This document shows positions 25,743 to 34,469 of a stretch of DNA of 64,000 nt, in pieces. The stretch covers positions 4,071,501 through 4,135,500 of the forward strand of contig NZ_CP054021.1 of NCBI RefSeq assembly GCF_005862305.2, written 5' to 3'. The translations under genes and the position numbers were made by a program. The stretch is from Rhizobium indicum (GTDB taxonomy: Bacteria > Pseudomonadota > Alphaproteobacteria > Rhizobiales > Rhizobiaceae). The number at the start of each line of letters is the position of its first letter. Position 1 is the first letter of the stretch. A model generated the notes under the pieces. That model did not search any database. It had not been told where the DNA came from and worked only from the letters and a program-made list of their open reading frames with translations.

Positions 25743-26228
25743 TTATCCGGCGGCGATCGCCGCCGGATAGACTTCCTTCATGTAGTCGTTCATCGGCGTT
25801 TCGGAGATCGTCGACGGCGCGAAGCGATACGGGCCGATTTCGGAAACCGGGTCGATGACAGTCTGGCGGATGATACCGTTCAGGAAGCAATCCGGGGTCG
25901 GCGTATGAATGACGCCGTCCTTGGTGAAGAAAATGTTGGCGCCGGTCGCTTCGGCGATCTGGCCGCGATAATCGAGCATCATTGCATCGGCGTAGCCCTT
26001 GGCTTCGGCGGCGTGCTTGGAAATGGTGCAGATCATGTAGAGACCGGCAGCCTTGGAGGCGCAGGGCGCCGTCTTCGCATCGGGACGCGGTATTCGGCGA
26101 TATCGAGGCGGAGGCCCTTCAGCTTTTCGCTCGGGTTGAAATAGCTGCCCCATTGCCAGATGGCGATGGCGACATTGATGCGGTTGGCCTGCGTCCCCGT
26201 CCAGCTGATTCAAAGGAATCGAAGCCAT
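25743..26228 (-). pseudogene. ilvE: decayed branched-chain aminotransferase copy (ilvE remnant)
   Basis: Reading leftward from 26228, the N terminus [11 protein letters not shown] of a rhizobial IlvE is joined directly to codons from the middle of the protein ([35 protein letters not shown]). A one-base loss near 26088 then shifts the frame into [19 protein letters not shown] and on to [13 protein letters not shown] and [11 protein letters not shown]; after RQTVI a second block of roughly 40-50 codons is missing before [11 protein letters not shown] and the normal C terminus [15 protein letters not shown]. The remains encode ~160 of about 295 residues and lack the N-terminal third including the conserved substrate-side residues. 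It cannot make an active enzyme; a functional ilvE must exist elsewhere. It is divergent from the MarR gene. Confidence 0.85.
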
Positions 26229-26492
26229 CCCCAAACTCCTCCGGCGCTTCAACGCTATGCCTGTTGATTGTTGTCCCCATTACGTTTTATCCACAGACGC
26301 AAGGGGAAATCGCGTATTGCGTCGGAGTGCCGGACGGGCCTTGTTTTCTGGGGAAATGCCAGGGAGATGAGAGGGCGTGCGGGGCTCCCGCAGAGTTCGC
26401 GGAAGCTAATAGCGACGCAAATTTATGTCAATAAAGCTGACATATCTTCGCGAAAGCTTCCGGCAGCGCGCGGAAAAGAAAGGAAATGCCGA

Positions 26493-26984
26493 GTGTCACG
26501 ACAGACCGGCCCGAAAGCAGGCAAGCCAGAGCCGCTAGCCACGCCGATGGAAGATACTGATATCATCGATTTCGAGATCATCGAGCTGTTCTTCTTCGCC
26601 TATCGCGACTTCGTTTCCGATCCTGACGCTATCCTCGAAAAGAGCGGCTTCGGCCGGGCGCATCACCGCGTCGTGCATTTCGTCAACCGCAATCCCGGTA
26701 TGACGGTAGCCGATCTCCTCGAAACGCTGAAGATCACCAAGCAGAGCCTTGCAAGGGTGCTGAAACAGCTGATCGACTCAGGCTATATTCGCCAGGTGGC
26801 AGGTCCTGAAGACCGGCGGCAGCGCAAGCTCTATCCGACGAAATCGGGACGAGAGCTGGCGCTTGCCCTTGCCGAGCCGCAATCGCGCCGCATTGAGCGG
26901 GCATTCGAAGGGGCTTCTGCGGAGGTGCGGGAGGGCGTAAAAGCTTTCCTCAGCGGCATGCGGGACAGACAGAAGGCGGATTGA
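26493..26984 (+). CDS. MarR-family transcriptional regulator (PetP-like)
   Basis: A 163-residue winged-helix regulator: FGRAHHRVVHFVNRNPGMT, the recognition helix region LLETLKITKQSLARVLKQL and wing DRRQRKLYPT are typical of MarR. I chose the GTG at 26493 because AAAGGAAATG precedes it; an ATG at 26547 is the alternative, and the long frame upstream to 26268 is unsupported. The stop codon abuts the ATG of the next gene (TGAATG), an OmpR-type regulator. The order MarR-OmpR matches PetP-PetR, described upstream of the bc1 genes in Rhodobacter; here the bc1 genes are 26 kb away. Confidence 0.85.
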   Translation: MSRQTGPKAGKPEPLATPMEDTDIIDFEIIELFFFAYRDFVSDPDAILEKSGFGRAHHRVVHFVNRNPGMTVADLLETLKITKQSLARVLKQLIDSGYIRQVAGPEDRRQRKLYPTKSGRELALALAEPQSRRIERAFEGASAEVREGVKAFLSGMRDRQKAD

Positions 26985-27686
26985 ATGGCGGTCAAGACAG
27001 ATATTTCCGACGATGCGGCGCACTTGCTGGTGGTCGATGACGACTCCCGCATCCGTGCGCTGCTCAATCGCTATCTCGCCGAAAACGGCTTCCGTGTCAC
27101 CGTCGCCGCCGACGGCGCCGAGGCGCAGCGCAAGCTTGCGGGTCTCGATTTCGACCTGATCATCATGGATGTGATGATGCCCGGCGAATCCGGCATCGAG
27201 GTTACCCGCGGGCTTCGCGCCATCAAGAACGTTCCGATCATCATGCTGACGGCGCTGGCAGAATCGGGCAACCGCATCGAAGGCCTCGAGGCGGGCGCCG
27301 ATGACTATCTTTCCAAGCCCTTCGACCCGCGCGAACTGGTGCTGCGCATCAACAACATCCTGCGCCGCAACGCCGGCGGCGAGGGACCGAAGATCGAACA
27401 GGTGATGTTCGGCCCCTACACCTTCTCGCTGACCCGCAAGGAGCTGAAGAAAGCCAGCGAGGTGATCCGGCTCACCGACCGCGAGCAGGAGATCATGCTG
27501 CTCTTTGCGCGGCGCGCCGGCGACACGATCCCCCGCCATGAACTGATCGGCAACGATACCGAAGTCGGCGAGCGGACGATCGACGTGCAGATCAACCGGC
27601 TGAGGCGTAAGATCGAGGACGATCCCGCCAATCCCGTCTGGCTGCAGACCGTGCGCGGCATCGGATACAGGCTGAGCATCGACTAA
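26985..27686 (+). CDS. OmpR-family response regulator (PetR-like)
   Basis: A 233-residue two-domain regulator: receiver domain with VVDDDSRIR, phosphoacceptor Asp in LIIMDVMMPGESG, Thr in MLTALAE and Lys in YLSKPFDP, then an OmpR-type winged-helix DNA-binding domain (ERTIDVQINRLRRKIEDDP, VRGIGYRL). It sits between the MarR-type gene and a histidine kinase 24 bases downstream, which is its probable partner. The regulon cannot be read from the sequence. Confidence 0.93.
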   Translation: MAVKTDISDDAAHLLVVDDDSRIRALLNRYLAENGFRVTVAADGAEAQRKLAGLDFDLIIMDVMMPGESGIEVTRGLRAIKNVPIIMLTALAESGNRIEGLEAGADDYLSKPFDPRELVLRINNILRRNAGGEGPKIEQVMFGPYTFSLTRKELKKASEVIRLTDREQEIMLLFARRAGDTIPRHELIGNDTEVGERTIDVQINRLRRKIEDDPANPVWLQTVRGIGYRLSID

Positions 27687-27710
27687 ACTCAAGGTTCGGG
27701 ACCGGCGCTG

Positions 27711-29087
27711 ATGGTGACGATCGACAGCTTGCGGCGGGAAGACCGCACTTCTGCGCCGGGCTGGCGCTCGATCGTCCGCTGGCTGCGCCGGCGGCTGCCG
27801 ACCGGACTTTACGCGCGTTCGCTACTGATCATCATCATTCCGATGGTGCTCCTGCAATCCGTCGTCGCCGCCGTTTTCATGGAGCGCCACTGGCAGATGG
27901 TAACGGAGCGGCTGTCGCTTGCGGTCACCCGTGACATCGCCGCGATCATCGAGATCATCGAGACCTATCCGCAGAATTCGGACTATAGCGAGATCATCCG
28001 CATCGCCCGCGACCAGCTCAGCCTGCAGATCTCGATCGAGCCGGACGGCGACCTGCCGCCACCGCGCGTCAAGCCGTTCTTCTCGATCCTCGACGGCATC
28101 CTCAGCGACGAGATCACCGACGAGATCCATCGGCCTTTCTGGATCGACACGGTCGGCAACTCGAACCTCGTCGAGATCCGCATCAAACTCGACAACAAGA
28201 TCCTGCGGGTACTGACCAAACGCAGCCAGACCTATGCCTCGAACACGCATATCTTCATCGTCTGGATGGTCGGCACCTCGCTAGTGCTGATCGGCATCTC
28301 GATCCTCTTCCTGCGCGGGCAGATCCGGCCGATCCTGACCTTGGCGCGCGCGGCCGAAAGCTTCGGCAAGGGGCAGAAGCCCGATAATTTCTATCCGCGG
28401 GGCGCCGACGAGGTCAGGCGCGCCGGCCTTGCCTTCATCCTGATGCGCGAGCGAATCGAACGACAGATCGAGCAGCGCACCGCGATGCTCTCCGGCGTCA
28501 GCCATGATCTGCGCACCATCCTCACCCGCTTCAAGCTGCAGCTGGCGCTGGCCGGCGACAATCCCGACCTGCATGGGCTGAACGACGACGTCAATGATAT
28601 GCAGACCATGCTGGAGGCCTATATGGCCTTTGCACGCGGCGAGGTCGAAGAGGATGTCGGCGAGCTGAAACTCAGTGAGATCTTCGCGAAGCTGGAATCC
28701 GATTTCGCCCTGCACGGCAAAAAATTCAGCTACTCCATCGAAGGCGATGACGATATATCCGTCCGGCCGAACGCTTTCATGCGGCTCGTCACCAACCTTG
28801 CCTCGAATGCGCGCCGATATGCCGATAGGCTCGACATCGAGGCCAAGCACAACGCCAAATGGCTGACCGTCATCTTCGACGATGACGGGCCTGGCATTCC
28901 CGAAAAGAACCGTGAGGATGTGTTCAAACCATTCTTCCGGCTGGATACGGCGCGTAACCTCGATGCATCAGGCACCGGGCTCGGCCTTGCGATCGCCCGC
29001 GACATTGCCCGTAGCCACGGCGGCAACGTCACGCTCAGTGACAGCCCGCTCGGCGGGCTGAGGGCGACGATCCGCATCCCGGCTTAA
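27711..29087 (+). CDS. EnvZ-type sensor histidine kinase
   Basis: A 458-residue inner-membrane kinase: first helix about 35-55 (SLLIIIIPMVLLQSVVAAVF), a periplasmic loop of ~115 residues, second helix about 180-202, HAMP, the HisKA box SGVSHDLRTILTRF with the phospho-His, and an ATPase domain with NLASNARRY, DDDGPGIPEKNR and GTGLGLAIA. It is the partner of the OmpR-type regulator immediately upstream. The gene ends four bases inside the convergent HxlR-type gene. Confidence 0.92.
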   Translation: MVTIDSLRREDRTSAPGWRSIVRWLRRRLPTGLYARSLLIIIIPMVLLQSVVAAVFMERHWQMVTERLSLAVTRDIAAIIEIIETYPQNSDYSEIIRIARDQLSLQISIEPDGDLPPPRVKPFFSILDGILSDEITDEIHRPFWIDTVGNSNLVEIRIKLDNKILRVLTKRSQTYASNTHIFIVWMVGTSLVLIGISILFLRGQIRPILTLARAAESFGKGQKPDNFYPRGADEVRRAGLAFILMRERIERQIEQRTAMLSGVSHDLRTILTRFKLQLALAGDNPDLHGLNDDVNDMQTMLEAYMAFARGEVEEDVGELKLSEIFAKLESDFALHGKKFSYSIEGDDDISVRPNAFMRLVTNLASNARRYADRLDIEAKHNAKWLTVIFDDDGPGIPEKNREDVFKPFFRLDTARNLDASGTGLGLAIARDIARSHGGNVTLSDSPLGGLRATIRIPA

Positions 29088-29467
29088 GCGTTGGCGGTAG
29101 CCGCCAGCTTGACGGCTTTGCGCGCATCGAAATCGTCGAGGTGTTCGACGATCCAGCGCCATAGCGAGACGACCTGCATGAGGAGGTCGCGTCCGAGCGG
29201 CGTCAACTCGTATTCGACGCGCGGCGGCACTTGGGGATAAAGCGTGCGGATGACGAGGCCATCCCTTTCGAGGGTGCGCAGCGTCTGCGTCAGCACTTTC
29301 TGGCTGATGCCCTCGACCCTCTCCATAAGGCGCGAGAAGCGCAGAGGAGCGCCGGCATCGGAGAGCACATGCAGGATGCGCAGCGGCCATTTCGCCGCCG
29401 CCCGTTCGATCAGTTCACGGGCCCGCCCATCTTGTTCGTCCGTCATACTGCTGCAGAAATCGAACAT
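29084..29467 (-). CDS. HxlR-family transcriptional regulator
   Basis: A 127-residue winged-helix regulator with the HxlR pattern KWPLRILHVLSDAGAPLRFS, GISQKVLTQTLRTLERDGLV and YPQVPPRVEYELTPLGRDL. Many HxlR proteins sense aldehydes, quinones or other electrophiles through an N-terminal Cys; here Cys4 in MFDFCSSMTDEQ is a candidate. The ATG at 29467 gives normal length; longer starts would reach into the SDR gene. Divergent from an SDR oxidoreductase, which is the likely target. Confidence 0.82.
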   Translation of the reverse strand: MFDFCSSMTDEQDGRARELIERAAAKWPLRILHVLSDAGAPLRFSRLMERVEGISQKVLTQTLRTLERDGLVIRTLYPQVPPRVEYELTPLGRDLLMQVVSLWRWIVEHLDDFDARKAVKLAATANA

Positions 29468-29509
29468 GTCACTGGTCAACTCAGTTACCTCAAGGTGTGT
29501 ATAGATCGT

Positions 29510-29538
29510 TTGGGTACCTTCTTTCGATCGGATACAAT
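29510..29538 (+). promoter_or_regulatory. promoter/operator of the SDR gene
   Basis: A candidate sigma-70 promoter TTGGGT (29510-29515), 17-base spacer, TACAAT (29533-29538). Repeated TACCT half-sites (29486-29490 and 29515-29519) and a GATCG/CGATC inverted repeat overlap it, as expected if the divergent HxlR regulator controls it. Confidence 0.5.
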
Positions 29539-29579
29539 AGATCATACATGAACCGGGAACCAAACAAGGAGGGTTTCCG

Positions 29580-30446
29580 ATGTTCAGAGTCTGGTTGATA
29601 ACAGGGAGTTCACGCGGTCTCGGCCGGGCGCTGGCGGAGGCGGTATTGGCCGCCGGCGACAATCTGGTGGCGACGGCGCGCGATCCCGGCCAGCTTGCCG
29701 ATCTTTCCGAACGGTATGGCGATCAGGTCCTGACGCTGGCGCTTGACGTGACAGACGAGGCAGCGGCAGCGGCGGCAGTCAAGGCTGGTGTGAAGCGGTT
29801 CGGGCGCATCGACGTGCTTGTCAACAATGCCGGCTACGGCAATATCGGCTCGATCGAGGATACCAGCCTTGCCGATTTCCGGGCCCAGATCGAGACCAAC
29901 CTCTTCGGCACGGTCATCATGACCAAGGCAGTTATTGCCCTGATGCGCGGGCAGGGGGCGGGGCACATCATCCAGTTCTCATCCGTCGGCGGCCGGATCG
30001 GACCTGCCGGCCGCGGCGCCTATTCGACGGCGAAATTCGGTGTCGAGGGTTTTTCCGAGGTGTTGTCGAAGGAGGTCGCGCCGTTCGGCATCAGGGTAAC
30101 GGTGATCGAGCCCGGCGGCTTCAGGACCGATTTCGCCGGCTCTTCGACGGTGCTTGCCGAAGGGCGACAGGACTATGCGGAGACGGTCGGCGCTACGGTG
30201 CGATTCCAGCGTGAATATGATGGTCGGCAGCCCGGCGATCCTGCCAAAGCGGCTGCGGTCGTCATCCACATCGCCGATCTCGACGAGCCGCCATTCCGGC
30301 TGCTGCTCGGCAGCGATGCGGTCCACAATGTCGAAAAGGCGGATGCGGCGCGTATCGAAGCCGATCGGATGTGGCGCACCGTCAGCGTCTCGACCGATTT
30401 TGATGCTGAGGCCGAGTCGCTACCCTGGAAAAAGAAGGCCGGTTGA
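29580..30446 (+). CDS. short-chain dehydrogenase/reductase
   Basis: A 288-residue classical SDR with the cofactor loop TGSSRGLG, NNAGYG, catalytic Ser in IIQFSSVGG and YSTAK. Arg in the first loop (SSRG) suggests NADP(H). The substrate is unknown; the pairing with a divergent HxlR regulator suggests a role in detoxifying a reactive carbonyl or quinone. The ATG at 29580 follows AAGGAGGG, a strong ribosome-binding site. Confidence 0.9.
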   Translation: MFRVWLITGSSRGLGRALAEAVLAAGDNLVATARDPGQLADLSERYGDQVLTLALDVTDEAAAAAAVKAGVKRFGRIDVLVNNAGYGNIGSIEDTSLADFRAQIETNLFGTVIMTKAVIALMRGQGAGHIIQFSSVGGRIGPAGRGAYSTAKFGVEGFSEVLSKEVAPFGIRVTVIEPGGFRTDFAGSSTVLAEGRQDYAETVGATVRFQREYDGRQPGDPAKAAAVVIHIADLDEPPFRLLLGSDAVHNVEKADAARIEADRMWRTVSVSTDFDAEAESLPWKKKAG

Positions 30447-30459
30447 CCCAGGCAAAACA

Positions 30460-30485
30460 AAAGCGCCGCTGAAAAGCGGCGCTTT
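30460..30485. terminator. bidirectional terminator between SDR and BA14K genes
   Basis: AAAGCGCCGCT (30460-30470) pairs with AGCGGCGCTTT (30475-30485) around a GAAA loop. The minus-strand side is followed by TTGTTTTG, so it best serves the leftward BA14K gene but can also end the SDR transcript. Confidence 0.75.
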
Positions 30486-30506
30486 GCATCAGGGATATTC
30501 GACGAT

Positions 30507-30956
30507 TCAGCCGGCGGTGCAGAAGTGGCTGCGACCGTCATTGCCGATATAAGTGCCGCTGCGCGGATCGAAGGTGCGGTAGCGGTAGGAGCAGTAACGC
30601 TGCCATTGCGGCGACCAGGGCTCCACCGCCGTGCGGACCGGCTCGTAATATTGCGGCTGATCGACATAGACGCGGCGCGGGGCGCGATAGACCGGAGCCG
30701 GCTCGTAGTAATCCGGCTCGTAGGCCGGGTCGATGTAGCGGCGCTCTTCGTAAACCGGACCGTTATTGGCATTGGCGATGGCAGAGCCGACGATCAGGCC
30801 GGTCGCAAGGCCGACGGCGCCGCCGACCCACGCATCGTTGTTGCCGTGATTGCCATGGCGCCAATGGCGGTCGCGGGCCGACGCTTCACCGATGGCGGAA
30901 AGCGTGAGTGCGGCAGCGGTTGCCGTCAGCAGAAGGGTCTTGGCGAGCCTGTTCAT
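30507..30956 (-). CDS. BA14K-domain secreted protein
   Basis: A 149-residue protein with a signal peptide (MNRLAKTLLLTATAAALTLS, cleaved near ASA), a His/Asn-rich patch (RHWRHGNHGNNDAW), a hydrophobic Gly-containing segment (VGGAVGLATGLIVGSAIA), a Tyr/Pro-rich linker and the C-terminal BA14K motif (WQRYCSYRYRTFDPRSGTY with DGRSHFC). BA14K proteins are immunoreactive, lectin-like surface proteins first described in Brucella. The start ATG at 30956 was chosen to begin the signal peptide. Confidence 0.87.
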   Translation of the reverse strand: MNRLAKTLLLTATAAALTLSAIGEASARDRHWRHGNHGNNDAWVGGAVGLATGLIVGSAIANANNGPVYEERRYIDPAYEPDYYEPAPVYRAPRRVYVDQPQYYEPVRTAVEPWSPQWQRYCSYRYRTFDPRSGTYIGNDGRSHFCTAG

Positions 30957-31103
30957 CAGCATAAATCCTAATCCCGGGAACCGAACGCCGGTCCCTTTCT
31001 CGATGGTCGCAGTCGTACAGATTTTTAGCTGAACGAAGGCTGAACGACAAAACCCGGCATTGCTGCCGGGCTTCAACTCGAATTCGCCAGCCTTGTTAAG
31101 GGT

Positions 31104-31319
31104 TCAGCCCGCAATCTGCAGATTGACGGCCTTCGGGCCCTTGCCGCGGCGATCCGGCTCCGTGTCGAAGCTTACCTTCTGGTTTTCCGTCAGACCGGCC
31201 AGGCCGGAGGCCTGAACGGCAGAAATGTGAACGAAGATATCGGCGCCGCCCCGGTCCGGCTTGATGAAGCCGAAGCCTTTGTCGGTATTGAAGAATTTTA
31301 CAGTGCCAGTCTCTGCCAT
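31104..31319 (-). CDS. CspA-family cold shock protein
   Basis: A 71-residue single cold-shock domain with the RNA-binding motifs GTVKFFNTDKGFGFI (RNP1) and DIFVHISAV (RNP2). Such proteins bind single-stranded RNA and DNA and melt mRNA structure. Several paralogues are normal in rhizobia, so the temperature response of this copy cannot be inferred. The ribosome-binding site GAGGC is weak, and a long leader (31320 upward) is likely. Confidence 0.95.
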   Translation of the reverse strand: MAETGTVKFFNTDKGFGFIKPDRGGADIFVHISAVQASGLAGLTENQKVSFDTEPDRRGKGPKAVNLQIAG

Positions 31320-31805
31320 GCCTCAGGTCCTTTTCTCTCTGCCCGCCATCCACACGGGCAGCATCATAGCATTGCCTCCTTGCGGGAGGTGTTGGCAGGC
31401 AATTCTTGAAATTTGAGAAAAAGGTCCCCTCTACCTCGGCCTGTTCCAGGCAGGACTTTCGCCCGCCATTTTCGGAACCGGCTGACCGGGATATTAGCGT
31501 TCCCGGCGCGCAAATACTTAAGGACTTCCCATGCTCGCAAAATGCCCGAACGCGCTGAGAGTGCTGCGTTTAAAGGATTTTGGCAAGCAAAAGTTTTTTA
31601 ACGTGTCGTTGCGGGCACACCCCTGCCGATATCCAATTTGCGCAAAAACGCAAAATTTCCTTCGCCGATAGGGAATGATTAACGTTTTATATCGTCGGCA
31701 ATATAAGTTCCGAGCAGATTTTCCCAAAAATGCAACGTGAACGCGTCTCCCGCATTCGATAAATTTTTTTCCCGATGGGTGACCCACCCATATTTGGACG
31801 CGTGT
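31320..31805. other. 486-base intergenic region upstream of the cold shock gene
   Basis: The region must hold the leader and promoter of the leftward cold shock gene. It is less GC-rich than its neighbours between 31590 and 31790 (for example AACGTTTTATATCGTCGGCAA). No ORF, tRNA or repeat was found in it that I can support. Confidence 0.45.
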
Positions 31806-32696
31806 TCACGTGGCTGGCAGGCGTCGGCGGGTCAATCCCGGCACGAGTTCGACCACAAGCATAGCGATAAACATGAGCGCGCAACCTGCATAACCTGTTA
31901 CCGGCATCGTCTCACCGAGCAGCAGGGCTGCAAGCGAGGCACCGAAGAGCGCTTCGGAAGAAAGAAAGATCGCGGCCTGCGAAGGCGTCGTGTAGCGCTG
32001 GGCGATCACCTGCAGCACGAACGCCACGCCCGAGGAAAAGATGCCGACATAAAGGATTTCCGGCGCCGCGGCCTGTATTGCCGAAAGGCTGACAGGTTCG
32101 ACGGCTGCGGCAACGGCCAGCGCACAGACTGCGGTAACGGCAAATTGCGTGGCGGAGAGCGCGAGCGGCCTTCCGGTCTCCGAAACGGTCGTGCCGGCAA
32201 GGGTGATCTGGATCGCCCAGAAGACGGCACAGACGACGGTCAGCAGATCGCCAGGTGTCAGCGCCGAGAGGTGGCCGCCGGACAGGAGATAGATGCCGGT
32301 GACCGCCATCAGCGCGCCTGGCCAGATGATCCAATGCGGGGCACGGCGCAGAAAGAACACGGCGATAACAGGTACGAAGACGACATAGAGGCCGGTGATG
32401 AAGCTGGAATTCGTCACCGTCGTCGTCTGCAGGCCGACCTGCTGCGTGGCTGCGCCGCCGAAAAGGGCAAGGCCGATCAGGATATAGAGCTTCGCATGGC
32501 GTGCGCTGGTCTTCTCCTTTGCCTTGCGCGCTTCAAAAAGGACGAAGGGCAGCACGGCCAGCGTGGCGACGGCAAAGCGCAGGCCAATGAACCAGAAGGG
32601 GCCGATCGCCTTCATCGCCGTCGACTGCGCGACGAAGCCGCCGCCCCAGATGGCGGCTGCGAGCAATAGGAGAAGGTTCGCCTGAACGCGCGTCAT
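31806..32696 (-). CDS. EamA/DMT-superfamily transporter
   Basis: A 296-residue inner-membrane protein with ten predicted helices in two EamA repeats (AIWGGGFVAQSTAM, FWFIGLRFAVATLAV in the first; FWAIQITLAG and LGETMPVTGYAGCALMF in the second). The family exports or imports amino acids, nucleotides or other metabolites; the substrate is unknown. ATG at 32696. Confidence 0.9.
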   Translation of the reverse strand: MTRVQANLLLLLAAAIWGGGFVAQSTAMKAIGPFWFIGLRFAVATLAVLPFVLFEARKAKEKTSARHAKLYILIGLALFGGAATQQVGLQTTTVTNSSFITGLYVVFVPVIAVFFLRRAPHWIIWPGALMAVTGIYLLSGGHLSALTPGDLLTVVCAVFWAIQITLAGTTVSETGRPLALSATQFAVTAVCALAVAAAVEPVSLSAIQAAAPEILYVGIFSSGVAFVLQVIAQRYTTPSQAAIFLSSEALFGASLAALLLGETMPVTGYAGCALMFIAMLVVELVPGLTRRRLPAT

Positions 32697-32795
32697 GTCG
32701 TCCTCAATGGGAAGGGAGATGTGCCCCGGCGGTTAGCAGTTGCGTTTCCTCCAGGCAAGGGTGAAGATTTCATGCCTGACGACGGAGGTGAGGCC

Positions 32796-33263
32796 ATGCG
32801 ACACCAAGAATGGAAGCCGGCCGGTGATGCCTCGCCCAGAACGGCAGGCTATTCCGGCACGCCGCTCGTCAGGAAACTCGGCCTTGCACACGGGCAGGCG
32901 GCTGCTCTTCTCGGCATTCCTGAAACGATCGTCGCCATCAATGGTTTCGACGGTTTTGCGTCGGTCGTCCGCGCGCTTCCCGAGACGCCTCAGCGCATGT
33001 TCGACTATGTGCATTTGTTTACGACAGAACGGGCGGCGCTGGAGGCGGCCGCGCTTGCGCTTTTCCATGCCCTGAGGCGGGATGGGATGGTCTGGATTTC
33101 CTGGCCGAAGAAGAGTTCCCGCGTGCCGACCGACATCACCGAGGACGTGCTGCGGGAGGTTCTGCTCCCAATCGGTCTGGTCGACGTCAAAGTCTGCGCC
33201 GTCGACGAGATCTGGTCCGGGCTGAAGTTTGTCATCCGCAAGGAGCTGCGCGGCGCGTTGTGA
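32796..33263 (+). CDS. DUF3052-family protein
   Basis: A 155-residue protein with the DUF3052 pattern AGYSGTPLVRKLGLAHGQAA and WISWPKKSSRVPTDITED, ending VDEIWSGLKFVIRKE. Its function is not known. The ATG at 32796 lies after GGAGGTGAGG; an ATG at 32772 upstream is possible. Divergent from the EamA transporter, convergent with the sugar dehydrogenase gene. Confidence 0.82.
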   Translation: MRHQEWKPAGDASPRTAGYSGTPLVRKLGLAHGQAAALLGIPETIVAINGFDGFASVVRALPETPQRMFDYVHLFTTERAALEAAALALFHALRRDGMVWISWPKKSSRVPTDITEDVLREVLLPIGLVDVKVCAVDEIWSGLKFVIRKELRGAL

Positions 33264-33267
33264 CGTC

Positions 33268-34410
33268 TCAGCCGTTACGGGCTTGGGCCCTCGAGATCCT
33301 GAGCAGCGCGCCGTCGTCCTCGTCCGTAACCATCAGCAGCGCTCCGTCGGGTGCAACGACGACGTCGCGGACGCGGCCGTATTCGCCCTTGAACAGGCGC
33401 TCTTCGGTAACGAAGGCGCCGCCGTCGTCACGCTGCATGCGCGAGAGCAGCTGGAACTTCAGCGCCGCGACGAGGAAATTGCCGTCCCATTCCGGGAACA
33501 TGGCGCCGCGATAGACGACGAGCGCGCCCGGCGCGATCGAAGGATCCCAATAATGCAGCGGCTGTTCCAGCCCCTCCTTGGCGGTGCCTTCGCCGATCTC
33601 GGCACCCGAATAGTCTCGGCCATAGGTGATGATCGGCCAGCCGTAATTCTTGCCGGCCTCGGGCTGATTGATCTCGTCGCCGCCGCGCGCGCCGTGTTCG
33701 ACGGTATAGAGCTTGCCATCCTTGGCGTCGAAGGTGATGCCCTGCGGGTTGCGGTGGCCTTTCGACCAGATTTCCGGCAACGCCTTGCCGCCGTCCTTGA
33801 ACGGATTGTCGGCAGGAATGCTGCCATCGGCATTGATGTGGATGATCGAGCCGGCATCGTCCTGCCAGTTCTGCGAGCGGTCGCGATTGCCGCGATCGCC
33901 GACGCTGATGAACAGCGAGCCGTCACCTGATATCGCGATACGCGAGCCGTACTGGATATTGCCTGACGTGAAGCGCCGCATCGTGAAGATAGGCGTCACG
34001 GCATCGAGTGCCTTTTCGTCAGTGGAAAGCGTGGCGCTGAAGGCTTGAGTGCCGGAGCCCTGGCTGTTGGCGATGGCGGCGGTGAAATAGAGTTTGCGAG
34101 ATGTGGCAAAGTCCGGTGCGAGCGCCACGTCCATCAGGCCACCCTGGCCACGGGCGCTGACCTTGGGCACGCCCCCAATCGGGTCGGAGACCTTGCCGTC
34201 GCGGACGATGCGCATGCGGCCCGGCCGCTCGGTGACGAGATAGGCGCCATCGGGCAACACCTCCACCGCCCAGGGATGTTCGAGGCCGTCGGCGAGCTTG
34301 TCGACACGAACCGCGAGATCCTGAGTGTTGATGGTATCGGCTGCATCCGCGGACACGGCGCCGAACAGGACCAGCGCTGCGGCGAAATGGAAGGCGGGCA
34401 TTCTCTTCAT
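33268..34410 (-). CDS. PQQ-dependent soluble aldose/sorbosone-type dehydrogenase
   Basis: A 379-residue periplasmic protein with a signal peptide (MKRMPAFHFAAALVLFGAVS, then ADA) and a six-bladed beta-propeller of the glucose/sorbosone dehydrogenase family (LEHPWAVEVLPDGAYLVTER, GQGGLMDVALAPDF, WSKGHRNPQGITFD, VEHGARGGDEIN). Such enzymes oxidise aldoses with PQQ. I chose the ATG at 34410 after GGGGAAGC. It is 59 bases downstream of the sortase gene and on the same strand, probably co-transcribed. Confidence 0.9.
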   Translation of the reverse strand: MKRMPAFHFAAALVLFGAVSADAADTINTQDLAVRVDKLADGLEHPWAVEVLPDGAYLVTERPGRMRIVRDGKVSDPIGGVPKVSARGQGGLMDVALAPDFATSRKLYFTAAIANSQGSGTQAFSATLSTDEKALDAVTPIFTMRRFTSGNIQYGSRIAISGDGSLFISVGDRGNRDRSQNWQDDAGSIIHINADGSIPADNPFKDGGKALPEIWSKGHRNPQGITFDAKDGKLYTVEHGARGGDEINQPEAGKNYGWPIITYGRDYSGAEIGEGTAKEGLEQPLHYWDPSIAPGALVVYRGAMFPEWDGNFLVAALKFQLLSRMQRDDGGAFVTEERLFKGEYGRVRDVVVAPDGALLMVTDEDDGALLRISRAQARNG

Positions 34411-34469
34411 CTTGCTTCCCCGTCGTCTCTTCAGGCTGAACGTGGAGCGGGCAGGGGAGAGCTTCAACC

